From [Mycobacterium] stephanolepidis (lineage in GTDB: Bacteria > Actinomycetota > Actinomycetes > Mycobacteriales > Mycobacteriaceae), in NCBI RefSeq assembly GCF_002356335.1, contig NZ_AP018165.1, positions 2,852,001 to 2,916,000 on the forward strand: a stretch of 64,000 bases of DNA, written 5' to 3'. This document shows, in pieces, positions 16,080 to 25,405 of the stretch. Below the pieces are notes generated by a model. It worked only from the letters and a program-made list of their open reading frames with translations. It searched no databases and had not been told where the DNA came from. Each line of letters opens with the position of its first letter. The stretch's first letter is position 1. The position numbers and the translations under genes are program-made.

Positions 16080-16811
16080 TTGCTGGTGCAAGCGCTACGA
16101 GTGCAGCTGACTGGCCTGTTCATCGCGGGCGGGTTGTTGGCCGGGTGTGTGGTTCCCGGCGCCGCAAATGTGGGTCAAGGACATGTTGGTTCTGCCGCCG
16201 AGATCCTGCCCGATGATGCCCAGATGTCTTCACTACTGGCGCTCCGGCTTCATTCGGATGCGCGCGTCGAAAGACTCGACCTCGCGGCAGCCAATGCCCA
16301 CAGCGCCGATACCCGCACAAGTTCTGTCGAGTGCCTGGGCGTTGCCTCACCCAGTTGGGGCACCACATTCGCCGAAGCTCCGGTACGGCAGGCGATACAG
16401 CAGCAGTGGTCCACACGCTGGAAAATTCGGGGAACTGGTTCGGGAACGACGATAGAGATCCAGATTGTTGAGCTGGATTCTCCGGGCAGTGCCAGAACCT
16501 GGTTCACCAACCTGGAGGCCAACTGGCGCCATTGCCAGGACAAGCCGTTCACCACAAAAGGCACCGGGACCGGTGCGGTAACCAATGTGGAAATCAAAAA
16601 TGTTGCAGGGGATCGTATTTCATCAGATTTTGTGCATGCGGTTGTCACCGAATCGACCGGACCGCAGCATCTGGCGCCACGCCAAACACAACGCGCTGCC
16701 ATCCAAACATCGCAGTACATCATCGATGTATCGGTCCACGGACGCAGCGACACCACGAGCAACAAGGCTCAATCCGTGGCTCGGCTGGTCAAAGCCAACG
16801 CCACCGCATAA
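16080..16811 (+). CDS. Sensor-domain lipoprotein (PknH extracellular-domain-like)
   Basis: 243 residues from a TTG at 16080 (a GTG at 16086 is an alternative). The signal peptide ends in the lipobox LLAGC near residue 23, so the mature protein should be lipid-anchored on the outer face of the membrane. The body, with SSVECLGVASPSWGTTFAEA, a central Trp-rich segment (WFTNLEANWRHCQDKPFTT) and conserved Cys residues, follows the PknH C-terminal sensor domain pattern shared by mycobacterial lipoproteins such as LppH. The ligand is unknown. It stands alone, with about 170 bp of leader rich in AT relative to its neighbours. Confidence 0.7.
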   Translation: MLVQALRVQLTGLFIAGGLLAGCVVPGAANVGQGHVGSAAEILPDDAQMSSLLALRLHSDARVERLDLAAANAHSADTRTSSVECLGVASPSWGTTFAEAPVRQAIQQQWSTRWKIRGTGSGTTIEIQIVELDSPGSARTWFTNLEANWRHCQDKPFTTKGTGTGAVTNVEIKNVAGDRISSDFVHAVVTESTGPQHLAPRQTQRAAIQTSQYIIDVSVHGRSDTTSNKAQSVARLVKANATA

Positions 16812-16981
16812 GCGCCCTCCTACGCGCGTTTCTGTCATCGCATACGGACCTTTCGCGACACTCGGGACGTAAGGATCGTGTAAATCGAATAGTCCTACGG
16901 ACACCAAAACCCCTTGCTGTTCAGCGATTTCAGCAACCTCACAGCGAGTTTGTGAGCAGCGTCATAGATGCTGAATTCAAC

Positions 16982-17007
16982 TGACAGTTCTACAGTTTCA
17001 ACTGTCA
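16982..17007. promoter_or_regulatory. Inverted repeat upstream of the aldo/keto reductase
   Basis: TGACAGTT (16982-16989) and AACTGTCA (17000-17007) are perfect 8-bp arms separated by 10 bases, about 70 bp before the aldo/keto reductase ATG. The size and position suit a dimeric repressor or activator site; no regulator gene is adjacent. Confidence 0.4.
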
Positions 17008-17074
17008 CAAGGACGTGTCGCTCCCGGGTATCAATTCCACTGCTCCTTCAGCCGCAGAGTGATTGGAGTCCGTC

Positions 17075-17965
17075 ATGCAATCATGCACTGTCCCGAAAGT
17101 TCGTTTCCACAATGGTGTGGACATCCCCCAGCTCGGGCTCGGCGTCGCCGCAATCCCCGATGATGAAGCGGAAACCATTGTCCGGCAAGCACTTGACGCC
17201 GGATACCGACATATCGACACCGCCACCAGATATGGCAATGAGCGAGGCGTCGGCCTGGGCATCGCCCGCTCGGGCATACCCCGCGAGGACGTCTTCATCA
17301 CCACGAAGTTGTGGGTAGACGATTTCTCTGATGTCGCTGCCGCTTTCGCGCGCAGCCTTGACATGCTCGGAACCGACTACGTGGATTTGTTCCTGATCCA
17401 TTGGCCCGCACCGGATCACGGGCAGTATGTCACTGCCTGGCAGCAGATCGTGCAGCTCTATCTGTCCGGCGGCATCCGTGCCATCGGGGTATCCAACTTC
17501 GAGCCCGAGCACGTTCACGCCATCGTCGACGCGACCGGCGTGCTACCAGTGATCAACCAAGTGGAGTTACACCCGTACTTCCAGCAGCGAAAGTTGCGGC
17601 AGTTCAACTCCGATCGGGAAATCGTCACCGAGGCATGGAGCCCCCTGGCTCAGGGAATCGGCACCACCGAGGACTCCCCACTGGCTGCGCTGGCCGCAAA
17701 GTACAACAAGACGCCCGCGCAGCTCATCCTGCGCTGGCATATCGAATTGGGACATGTGGTGATCCCCAAGACCTGCTCGCCGAGCCGGTTGGCGGAGAAT
17801 CTTCAGATCTTCGATTTCAGTTTTTCCCCAGAGGATCTCGACGTTTTTGTTCAGTTCGATAAGCCCAACGGCCGGCTGGGGACACATCCCAACGAGGGAT
17901 TTTCGGCGCACCATTCGGCGCGGAGCAGATGGCACCGGGAGCAGCTGGCCAGGCGCGCCGCCTAG
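17075..17965 (+). CDS. Aldo/keto reductase
   Basis: 296 residues from the ATG at 17075 (MQSCTVPKVRFHNGVDIPQL), with TTGGAG seven bases upstream. All four catalytic residues are visible: Asp and Tyr in DTATRYGNERGVG, Lys in VFITTKLW and His in DLFLIHWPAP. The NADPH-binding end reads VVIPKTCSPSRLAENLQIFDF. The family reduces aldehydes and ketones such as 2,5-diketogluconate or methylglyoxal with NADPH; the substrate cannot be specified. The gene is monocistronic, with the inverted repeat at 16982 upstream, and converges on xdhC with a 10-bp gap. Confidence 0.92.
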   Translation: MQSCTVPKVRFHNGVDIPQLGLGVAAIPDDEAETIVRQALDAGYRHIDTATRYGNERGVGLGIARSGIPREDVFITTKLWVDDFSDVAAAFARSLDMLGTDYVDLFLIHWPAPDHGQYVTAWQQIVQLYLSGGIRAIGVSNFEPEHVHAIVDATGVLPVINQVELHPYFQQRKLRQFNSDREIVTEAWSPLAQGIGTTEDSPLAALAAKYNKTPAQLILRWHIELGHVVIPKTCSPSRLAENLQIFDFSFSPEDLDVFVQFDKPNGRLGTHPNEGFSAHHSARSRWHREQLARRAA

Positions 17966-17975
17966 CCGGTAGTCC

Positions 17976-19049
17976 TCACCGGTGGATCGGTCCCTCGGTG
18001 TCGCTCAGCGCCCGCCCTGATCCTCCCGAGGTTTCTGCAATGATTTGCGCTGCAATGGATATCGCGGTCTCCTCGGGTGTGCGGGCATTGAGGTCCAGGC
18101 CCAGCGGGCTGCGTAGCCGCCGCAGCTGGTCGTCGGTGACGCCTTCCTCACGCAGGCGGACCACTCGCTCGGTGTGGGTGCGGCGCGAGCCCAGCGCGCC
18201 GACGAATGCCACCGATGCTGTCGTCAGTGCCGCCGCCAGCATCGGCACATCGAACTTCGGGTCGTGGGTGAGCACGCACACCACGGTGCGCCCGTCGATG
18301 CGCCCGGCCGCCACTTCGGCGCCCAGGTATCGGTGCGGCCAGTCGACCACCACCTCATGGGCGTGCGGGAACTGTGCCGACGTCGCGAACACCTCACGCG
18401 CATCGACGACCGTCACCCGGTAACCCAGTTGGCTCCCCGTGTGGCTCAAGGCCCGCACGAAGGCATTGGCCCCTGCCAGAATCATCCGCGGCGGTGCTCC
18501 GAACGCCTGCACGAACACGCGCGGCCGCGCGGATTGATCCGGCTCACAGCGATCGGCACCCGCCACCGCGCTGCGTCCCGCCCGCACCAACGACGCGATG
18601 GTGCCGTCGATCTGCGGCCACGGCGCCGAATCACCCGGCCGCACCAGCGCCCAATCCGGAATCCCCGACAGCGTGCTCACCAACCCCACCGGCTCCCCCG
18701 CCTCGATCAGACCACGCAACCGGCGCAGCAGCGGTAGTTTCTCGGCGCCCACACTTTCGGTGACGACTTCGATTTCGCCCCCGCACGTCAGACCCGGGGC
18801 GATACCGTCGTCGACACCGAACCGCTCACTGACACACAGCCCTGTCGCCAGGACGTCGCGTGCGGTCTCGATGACCGCGGCCTCCACACATCCACCGGAC
18901 AGCGACCCGATGACCACCGAATCGGCCGTCACGAGCATCGCCGCGCCGGGCTCACGCGGAGCCGCACCGCTGACCTCCACGACGCGAGCCATGGCGACAG
19001 CGCCACCGCCCTCGAGCAGGTCGATCAGATCACCGAGCACGTTCTTCAT
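17976..19049 (-). CDS. XdhC/CoxI-type molybdenum cofactor maturation protein
   Basis: 357 residues from the ATG at 19049 (MKNVLGDLIDLLEGGGAVAM). The N-terminal XdhC domain has GSLSGGCVEAAVIETARDVL; the C-terminal nucleotide-binding part begins near RMILAGANAFVRALSHTGSQ and contains VVCVLTHDPKFDVPMLAAAL and GALGSRRTHTERV. XdhC-type chaperones bind Moco, help sulfurate it and insert it into xanthine dehydrogenase. The start overlaps the xanthine dehydrogenase stop by 4 bp (ATGA), matching this role. Confidence 0.9.
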   Translation of the reverse strand: MKNVLGDLIDLLEGGGAVAMARVVEVSGAAPREPGAAMLVTADSVVIGSLSGGCVEAAVIETARDVLATGLCVSERFGVDDGIAPGLTCGGEIEVVTESVGAEKLPLLRRLRGLIEAGEPVGLVSTLSGIPDWALVRPGDSAPWPQIDGTIASLVRAGRSAVAGADRCEPDQSARPRVFVQAFGAPPRMILAGANAFVRALSHTGSQLGYRVTVVDAREVFATSAQFPHAHEVVVDWPHRYLGAEVAAGRIDGRTVVCVLTHDPKFDVPMLAAALTTASVAFVGALGSRRTHTERVVRLREEGVTDDQLRRLRSPLGLDLNARTPEETAISIAAQIIAETSGGSGRALSDTEGPIHR

Positions 19050-21754
19050 GAGGACACTCCCGCACCGGATGCGTCGATGGCCTGCCACACCCGTGCCGCG
19101 TTCATCGGCAGACTGTGCATCCGAACCCCGACGGCGTCACGGATCGCGTTGGCCAGCGCGGGGGCCACCGGGTTGTACGGCGACTCGCTCATCGACTTGG
19201 CACCCAGCGGCCCCAACGCGTCATAGGTGTCGGCGAAGTAGACCTCGGTGTCGGGCAGATCCACCAGCCGCGGAATGTGATAGTTACGCAGCGCTGTGGT
19301 GCTGACAAAGCCGTCCTGCACCAGAATCTCTTCGTAGAGCGCCGAACCGATGGCCTGCGCGACACCGCCTTCCACCTGGCCACGGCACTGCTGCGGGTTG
19401 ATGACCACCCCCGCGTCGGCGGTCTGTATCGACTGCAGGATGCGCACGGTGCCGGTGCCCGGATGCACACCGACGCGGAATGCCTGGACGTTGAAGGCGA
19501 CCGATCGGGGCGTGCCCTCATGGCGGCCCAATGCGGCTAACGGCTCCGGCGCCGAGCCGGCGATATCGACCAGCCCCAGCAGCTCCTCGCCGATTCGCAC
19601 GCCGTCGGGTCCCAACACGCACCGCGATTCCGGCACCGCCAACTTCGCCGCGGCAAACCGGATAATCTTGTCGCGCAACAGCTCCGCCGCTCGGTGCACG
19701 GCCAGACCCGCGACGGTGGTGCCGGCCGAGCCGAAGGCGCCGGTATCGTGGCCCACCCCGTCGGTATCGGCCTGGTGAATGTCGACCTGGCCCGGAGCGC
19801 ATCCCAGCACCGCAGCCGCGAGCTGCGCGTGCACGGTGGTGGTGCCGTTGCCGAATTCGGCTGAACCCACGGTAATCCGGTAACGCCCTTGCTCGTCCAG
19901 CTCGGCGCGCGCATCGGCCACATGCCCACGCGGCGGCACGGTCGCGATCATGGCGATCGCCATGCCCTCCCCTACCTTCCACTCCGCAGACAGGGCCGAT
20001 CCGTTACGCGCCGGATCGGCGCCGCCGCGAGCCAGCGCGTCCTGCGCGAGGTCCAGACACTGGTCCAGCCCGTAGCTGCCGAACTCCAGATCGTCTTCCT
20101 CGACTTCCCAGCTGACAAACGGGTCTCCCGGGACGATCGCGTTGCGGCGCCGGAACTCGAACGGGTCAATGCCGAGTTCACGTGCCAGCTCATCAAGGGC
20201 CGATTCGATACCGAACAGCACCTGCCCCAGCCCGTAGCCCCGAAACGCACCAGACGGAATGTTGTTGGTGTACACGGCCTGCGCATCGACGCGCTTGTTG
20301 GCACAGCGGTATTGGGCCATCGACTCGTTACAGCCATGGAACATCACCCCGACGCTGTGGTTGCCGTAGGCCCCGGCATCGGAGAGCACATCGACGGCCA
20401 AGGCAGTCAGCACCCCGTCGGATCCGGCCGCGGCGGTCACATTCACCCGCATGGGGTGACGGCACGGCGCGATGGTGAATTGGTCGGTGCGGCTGAACTC
20501 ATAGACCGCGGGCGCCCCGGTGACACGCACCGCCAGTAGCACCAAGTCCTCGGTGAGCATCTCCTGTTTGGCGCCGAACCCGCCACCGACGCGCGGTGCG
20601 AACACCCGAACCTGTTCGCGTGCAAGGCCGAAAACGTGACACAGCTCGTCGCGCACCAGGAACGGGACCTGGCTGCTGGTGCGCAGCACATAGCGCCCGT
20701 GCTCGTCCCGCCAGCCCACCGCGCCGTGAGTTTCCAGGTGCACATGCTGCACACGCGCCGTCTGCCAGCTGCCGCTGACCACCGCCCCCGATTCCCTGGC
20801 TCGGGTCACCGCGGCCTCGACATCACCGACTTCACCATGCACCTCGGCGACCAGATTGCGCGCGGGGTCGGCGATCCTGGCGCCGGGCCCCTTGTCCCCG
20901 TGCACGATGTGCGCACCGGGCTGCTGCGCCAGCTCCGGATCGAATATCGCCGGCAGTACCTCGTACTCGATGTCGATGTGCTCGAGCGCCCGGTGCGCGA
21001 TGGTCGGCGAGTCCGCCACCACCGCTGCGACGCGCTGTCCCGCGAACCGCAGTACACGGTCGAAAATCAGTGTGTCGTCGGGGTCGTCGGTGCGCTCGTG
21101 ATGGCGTGCGGTGGAGAACGGCACACCGGGGTCGTCGCGATAACACAGCACCGCGCGCACCCCCGGCAGGCTGCGGGCCTTCTCGGTGTCGATCCGGGTG
21201 ATACGGGCCGACGGGTGCGGGCTGCCCAGCACCGCAATATGTCCCACCCCGGCAGGCAGCTGGTCCATCGTGTACGGCTCGGTGCCGGTCACCACTCTCG
21301 TCGCTGCAGGGGCACTGACGACCCCCTGCGGGGGCGCCGCACCGCAGATGGCGGCGCGAATGGGCCGGTATCCGGTACACCGGCACAGGTTGCCTTTCAA
21401 CGCATTTCCCAGATCCTCGGTCTGATCCTCGGTGAGCGTCGCCGCCGTCAACACCATTCCGGCGGTGCAGAATCCGCATTGGAATCCCGCATGGCCGATG
21501 AAGCCGCGCTGCATGGGATGCAGGTCGTGCTCGTCCCCGAGGCCACGCACGGTGAGGATCTCGGCATCGCTGACGCGATGTGCGGGCACGATGCACGAAT
21601 GTTGCGATGCCCCGTCCACCAGCACCGTGCAGGCACCGCAATCACCTGCGTCGCAACCCTTTTTGACCTCGGTGTGGCCGTGCTCGCGCAGGAAGGTGCG
21701 CAGGCACTGCCCGGGACGGGGGCTGGTGTCGATGATCTGACCGTTGACCTTCAC
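19046..21754 (-). CDS. Xanthine dehydrogenase, fused iron-sulfur and molybdopterin subunits
   Basis: 902 residues starting at a GTG (21754) that overlaps the FAD-subunit stop (GTGA). Residues 1-160 are the iron-sulfur domains, with KKGCDAGDCGACTVLVDG and CGFCTAGM...GNLCRCTGYRP holding the two [2Fe-2S] clusters. The remaining part is the molybdopterin-binding domain, with RVGGGFGAKQEM, IPSGAFRGYGLGQ and GSAEFGNGTT, and a C-terminal GAKSMSESPYNPVAPALANA containing the catalytic Glu. It oxidises hypoxanthine and xanthine to urate, passing electrons to FAD on the partner subunit. The usual GxKGxGE motif is changed to KSMSE, keeping Glu. Fusion of small and large subunits is an economical variant of the three-gene arrangement. 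Confidence 0.9.
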   Translation of the reverse strand: MKVNGQIIDTSPRPGQCLRTFLREHGHTEVKKGCDAGDCGACTVLVDGASQHSCIVPAHRVSDAEILTVRGLGDEHDLHPMQRGFIGHAGFQCGFCTAGMVLTAATLTEDQTEDLGNALKGNLCRCTGYRPIRAAICGAAPPQGVVSAPAATRVVTGTEPYTMDQLPAGVGHIAVLGSPHPSARITRIDTEKARSLPGVRAVLCYRDDPGVPFSTARHHERTDDPDDTLIFDRVLRFAGQRVAAVVADSPTIAHRALEHIDIEYEVLPAIFDPELAQQPGAHIVHGDKGPGARIADPARNLVAEVHGEVGDVEAAVTRARESGAVVSGSWQTARVQHVHLETHGAVGWRDEHGRYVLRTSSQVPFLVRDELCHVFGLAREQVRVFAPRVGGGFGAKQEMLTEDLVLLAVRVTGAPAVYEFSRTDQFTIAPCRHPMRVNVTAAAGSDGVLTALAVDVLSDAGAYGNHSVGVMFHGCNESMAQYRCANKRVDAQAVYTNNIPSGAFRGYGLGQVLFGIESALDELARELGIDPFEFRRRNAIVPGDPFVSWEVEEDDLEFGSYGLDQCLDLAQDALARGGADPARNGSALSAEWKVGEGMAIAMIATVPPRGHVADARAELDEQGRYRITVGSAEFGNGTTTVHAQLAAAVLGCAPGQVDIHQADTDGVGHDTGAFGSAGTTVAGLAVHRAAELLRDKIIRFAAAKLAVPESRCVLGPDGVRIGEELLGLVDIAGSAPEPLAALGRHEGTPRSVAFNVQAFRVGVHPGTGTVRILQSIQTADAGVVINPQQCRGQVEGGVAQAIGSALYEEILVQDGFVSTTALRNYHIPRLVDLPDTEVYFADTYDALGPLGAKSMSESPYNPVAPALANAIRDAVGVRMHSLPMNAARVWQAIDASGAGVSS

Positions 21755-22563
21755 GGACGGCCCCCGGCCAGCTCGTCGGTGACCTCGCGGGCCAGTTGGG
21801 CGGTGACCGCGCGCCGCCATTCCGCGGTGCCGTGAGCATCGGTATGGAACTGCGCACCTGGGATTGCCGCCGCAGCCCGCGCGACACGTTCCGGTTCAGC
21901 GGGAACCCGCAACACAATTGGCCTGCGCGTTGCGGCCGAGACCCCCAGCACGATGTCGCGGCCGTCTAGGCGCCCGGTCACCAATGCACCGGAGCGCCCC
22001 AGCACCGAGTACGCGACCTTGCGCAATGCTGTCGGTTGCGTGAGCGCCGCGACAGGAAAGGTGATGGCACGCAACACATCACCGGGACGCAATGTCGTCG
22101 TGTTGATATCGGTCACGAAGTCGGTAACGGGGCAGCGTTCGTCGGTTCCGTCGCGGCGCCAGATGAGTAGCTCGGCATCCAGGGCAGCGCAGAGCGAGAT
22201 CATCGCCCCTGCGGGCAGGCCCAGGCAGATGTTGCCGCCGACTGTCGCGGCGCGCCAGATCTTGAAGGAGGCCAGCAGGGCACGTGCGCACTGTCCGAAA
22301 AGGACGGTGGCCTGCCATTCGGGTGGATATGAGGCACTCACCAGTCGTTCGATGCTGCAGGTGGCCGCGACCTGCAGGCCGTCTTCGGTCACCACCAAGT
22401 CCGGCCAGCGCATGCCCGCGAGGTCGACCAAACGCCGCAACCCCGGTTGCGGCTGACTCATCAGCCAGGTGCCGCCCGCCAGCACGCCGTCCTGCGTCCC
22501 GAGACCGCCCAGATCAGCGCGGTCCCGCGGAATCAGCACCGAGTCGATGGTGTGCAAATCCAT
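21751..22563 (-). CDS. Xanthine dehydrogenase FAD-binding subunit
   Basis: 270 residues from the ATG at 22563 (MDLHTIDSVLIPRDRADLGG). FAD-binding elements are VLAGGTWLMSQPQPGLRRLV and IWRAATVGGNICLGLPAGAM, as in CoxM/XdhB-type subunits. The C-terminal domain carries LRKVAYSVLGRSGALVTGRL. It accepts electrons from the [2Fe-2S] clusters of the fused subunit. It overlaps the genes on both sides: its ATG shares a base with the 8-oxoguanine deaminase stop and its TGA shares bases with the next GTG, so all are translated together. Confidence 0.88.
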   Translation of the reverse strand: MDLHTIDSVLIPRDRADLGGLGTQDGVLAGGTWLMSQPQPGLRRLVDLAGMRWPDLVVTEDGLQVAATCSIERLVSASYPPEWQATVLFGQCARALLASFKIWRAATVGGNICLGLPAGAMISLCAALDAELLIWRRDGTDERCPVTDFVTDINTTTLRPGDVLRAITFPVAALTQPTALRKVAYSVLGRSGALVTGRLDGRDIVLGVSAATRRPIVLRVPAEPERVARAAAAIPGAQFHTDAHGTAEWRRAVTAQLAREVTDELAGGRP

Positions 22564-23933
22564 CAGCGCACCCTGCCCATCAATCCATGATGCGCCGCCT
22601 GCACCGCGGCCGCGATCCGATCGGTGTCCACCGTCAGCATCTGCCCGTCCCTGACGACGGGTCGACCGCCCACCCACGAACATTTCACGGGCGGTACCTC
22701 ACCCAGCACCAATGCGGCCACCGGATCATCGATTCCAGTGTGTCCCAGCGTGCGCAGGTCCCACAACACCAGGTCGGCGTACTTACCGACCTCGATAGAA
22801 CCGATCTCGGCGGCACGGCCAAGGAGGCGGGCCCCTCCCAACGTCGCCAGCTCCAGCGCGGTGCGCGTGCTCAGCGCCGTGGGCCCTCCCACCGCGCGGG
22901 CGAACAGCAGCGCCTGGTGCGCCTCCTCCAGCATCCGCCCCGACTCATTGGAAGCAGCGCCGTCCACGCCCAGACCCACCGGTACCCCGGCCGCCAGCAG
23001 CTCCCGGGTACGGGCGATACCGGCGCCCAAGCGTCCGTTGGAGGTCGGGCAGTGCGCAATGCCGGTTCCCGTGCCGGCCAGCCGGGCGATCGCGGCATCG
23101 TCGAAGTGAATACCGTGCGCGAACCACACATCGGGTCCCAGCCAGCCCAGCTCGTCCATGTAGTCCAAGGGGCTGCAGCCAAACCGCTGGGCGCAGTAGT
23201 CGGTCTCGTCCTGCGTCTCGGCCAGGTGAGTATGCATCCGGACACCGCGCTCGCGGGCCAAGACCGCCGTCTGCCGCAACAGCTCGGTTGTCACCGAGAA
23301 CGGCGAGCAGGGGGCCAGCCCGATGCGCACCATCGATCCCGGTGCCGGGTCATGCCAGCGTTCGACGGCCGCGGCGCTGGCATCCAGAGCGGTGTCGATC
23401 GACTCCACCAGATCATCGGGCGGCAGGCCGCCGGCCGACTGCCCCAGGTCCATCGACCCGCGGGTCGGGTCGAACCGCACGCCGACCTCCCGCGCCGCCT
23501 CGATCTCGGCTTCCAGCAGATCGCCTGCGCCCGAGGGGAACACGTAGTGGTGATCGGTGGTGGTGGTACATCCCGACAACGCCAGCCAGCTCAACGCACC
23601 CTGCGCCGCCACATGCAGACCATCGGCGTCGATACCCTCCCACACCGGGTACAGGGCGCTAAGCCATTGGAAGAGCGTGTGATCGGCGGCAAGCCCGCGG
23701 GTGATCCACTGATAAAGGTGGTGGTGAGTGTTGACCAGCCCGGGTGTGAGCAGACAGCCGCGACCATCCACATGTTCGATGCCCGGCAGCGCCTGCCACG
23801 GGTTCTGCTGACCGGCGTGCAGTATCGCGGCGATCAGGTTACCGTCGATGACCACAGTCGCACTGTCGAGCTCACGACCGTCGCGATCCACGGTGGCCAC
23901 GAATACGTTCTCGATCAATGTAATTGGACTCAC
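22563..23933 (-). CDS. 8-oxoguanine deaminase (amidohydrolase family)
   Basis: 456 residues from a GTG at 23933 (reading VSPITLIENVFVATVDRDGR), the usual length of 8-oxoguanine deaminases. Metal-binding and catalytic motifs are LTPGLVNTHHHLYQWITRGL, GVRMHTHLAETQDE, WFAHGIHFDD, HCPTSNGRLG and GLGVDGAASNESG. The enzyme hydrolyses 8-oxoguanine to urate and ammonia, entering the same pathway as xanthine dehydrogenase. It opens the minus-strand deaminase-xdh-xdhC operon, 62 bp from the divergent guanine deaminase. Related deaminases for other aminopurines remain possible, but the HHHLYQ motif and neighbours favour this call. Confidence 0.82.
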   Translation of the reverse strand: MSPITLIENVFVATVDRDGRELDSATVVIDGNLIAAILHAGQQNPWQALPGIEHVDGRGCLLTPGLVNTHHHLYQWITRGLAADHTLFQWLSALYPVWEGIDADGLHVAAQGALSWLALSGCTTTTDHHYVFPSGAGDLLEAEIEAAREVGVRFDPTRGSMDLGQSAGGLPPDDLVESIDTALDASAAAVERWHDPAPGSMVRIGLAPCSPFSVTTELLRQTAVLARERGVRMHTHLAETQDETDYCAQRFGCSPLDYMDELGWLGPDVWFAHGIHFDDAAIARLAGTGTGIAHCPTSNGRLGAGIARTRELLAAGVPVGLGVDGAASNESGRMLEEAHQALLFARAVGGPTALSTRTALELATLGGARLLGRAAEIGSIEVGKYADLVLWDLRTLGHTGIDDPVAALVLGEVPPVKCSWVGGRPVVRDGQMLTVDTDRIAAAVQAAHHGLMGRVR

Positions 23934-23995
23934 GGGCGGGGCCTGCCGGTAACCCTTGGGCTGCGGACCCGACGCGCGATGTGCACTATGGTGCG

Positions 23996-25405
23996 ATGGA
24001 CCCGATTGCCGCCACCGTCTACCGCGGACATATCTTCCATATCGCGGGCTCCCCCGGTATCGCCGATGCCGCTGCGCACCTGCAGTCGATCCCCGAGGGC
24101 GCGCTGGCGGTCGGCTTCGACGGTGTGATCGCGTACTGCGGCACCTATACCGAACTGCCGCAGGCATACTCCGCGTGGCCGGTGCGCGATCATCGCCCCG
24201 GTTTCCTGCTTCCGGGCTTCGTCGACACGCACATGCACTTCCCGCAGACCTACTGCACCGATTCGTACGGCGGCGGCCAACTGCTGGAGTGGCTGCAGCG
24301 CTGCATCTTTCCTGCAGAGGCCCGTTTGGCCGATCCGGTGCTCGCCCAGCACACCGCCGAAACCTTTTGCCGGCGCCGCATCGCCGCCGGCACCACGGCC
24401 GCGATGGTGATGGGTTCGGCGTTCCCCGACGCGCAGGAGGCCTTGTTCACGGCGACGCGCACCGCGGGCCTGCGGATGGTCAGCGGACGCGGCGTGCAGA
24501 CCACCGGGCCCGACAGCGCCGCGCCACTGCTCACCACCACTGAGCGCGCAATCCAGCTCTGTGCCGACGAAATCGAGCGCTGGCATGGCGGCCCGCTCAC
24601 CGATGTGGCGCTGGTGCCCCGGTTCTCCTTGTCTGTCACGCCCGATACCCTCACGGCGCTCGGCGAGCTGTACGACGGGGTGCGCGGCAGCGGCGTCTAC
24701 TTCCATTCCCACCTCAACGAGAACGCTCGGCCGGGCACCGGCGAGGTGGACGTCACTCTGTCCACGTTCGGGGTGAGCAGCTATCTGGATACCTACGACG
24801 GTCATTTCCTGCCCGGCTCTCGCAAGGGGGGCTCAACCCTGTTGGGCCGCAGGAGCATCCTGGCGCACGCCGTGCACTGCCAGGATGCCGAACTGGCGCG
24901 CATGGCCGAAACCGGTTCCTCCATAGCGCATTGCCCCACCTCGCAACTGTTCCTGGGCTCCGGAACGATGCCGTGGCGCCGGACCGTCGAGAGCGGAGTC
25001 ACCATCGCTCTGGGCACCGATGTGGGCGGTGGCGATGAATGGCTGATGACGCGCGTGCTGAACGACTGCTTCAAAGTCCACATGTCGGAGCCGGCGTCGG
25101 CCGCGGTGTCCCTGCATCCCGCCGAGCTGTTGTTCACCGCCACCCTTGCCGGGGCCCGCGCGTTGGACCGCGAAGAAACGTTTGGCAACTTGGACAAAGG
25201 CAAGGACGCGGACTTCCTGATCATCGATCCGCACCGATGGGAACCGTTGGCCGACACCCTCTCCCATGGCATCCGATCTGACGATGAGCAGCTGGCCACC
25301 GAACAGTTGCTGTTCCGCCTCCTCATGGGGCTACGCGAACCGGCCATCAGCTCGGTGCGGGTGCGTGGGCGCGATATCACCGGCTACCTCGACCGCGACC
25401 GCTAG
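23996..25405 (+). CDS. Guanine deaminase
   Basis: 469 residues from the ATG at 23996 (MDPIAATVYRGHIFHIAGSP). It has the guanine deaminase signature LLPGFVDTHMHFPQTYCTDS, then FHSHLNENARPG, LAHAVHCQDAEL, IAHCPTSQLFLGSGTMPWRR and GTDVGGGDEWLM, giving the Zn ligands and catalytic residues. It converts guanine to xanthine plus ammonia, the substrate of the xanthine dehydrogenase across the divergent promoter. Its end overlaps the convergent uricase stop by 4 bp. Length fits the family (about 440-470). Confidence 0.9.
   Translation: MDPIAATVYRGHIFHIAGSPGIADAAAHLQSIPEGALAVGFDGVIAYCGTYTELPQAYSAWPVRDHRPGFLLPGFVDTHMHFPQTYCTDSYGGGQLLEWLQRCIFPAEARLADPVLAQHTAETFCRRRIAAGTTAAMVMGSAFPDAQEALFTATRTAGLRMVSGRGVQTTGPDSAAPLLTTTERAIQLCADEIERWHGGPLTDVALVPRFSLSVTPDTLTALGELYDGVRGSGVYFHSHLNENARPGTGEVDVTLSTFGVSSYLDTYDGHFLPGSRKGGSTLLGRRSILAHAVHCQDAELARMAETGSSIAHCPTSQLFLGSGTMPWRRTVESGVTIALGTDVGGGDEWLMTRVLNDCFKVHMSEPASAAVSLHPAELLFTATLAGARALDREETFGNLDKGKDADFLIIDPHRWEPLADTLSHGIRSDDEQLATEQLLFRLLMGLREPAISSVRVRGRDITGYLDRDR

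Noticed and set aside
22284..24128. Plus-strand open frame of 614 codons opposite 8-oxoguanine deaminase
   Set aside because: Low-complexity Arg/Pro/Gln-rich translation without domains; the minus-strand amidohydrolase has full metal-site motifs.
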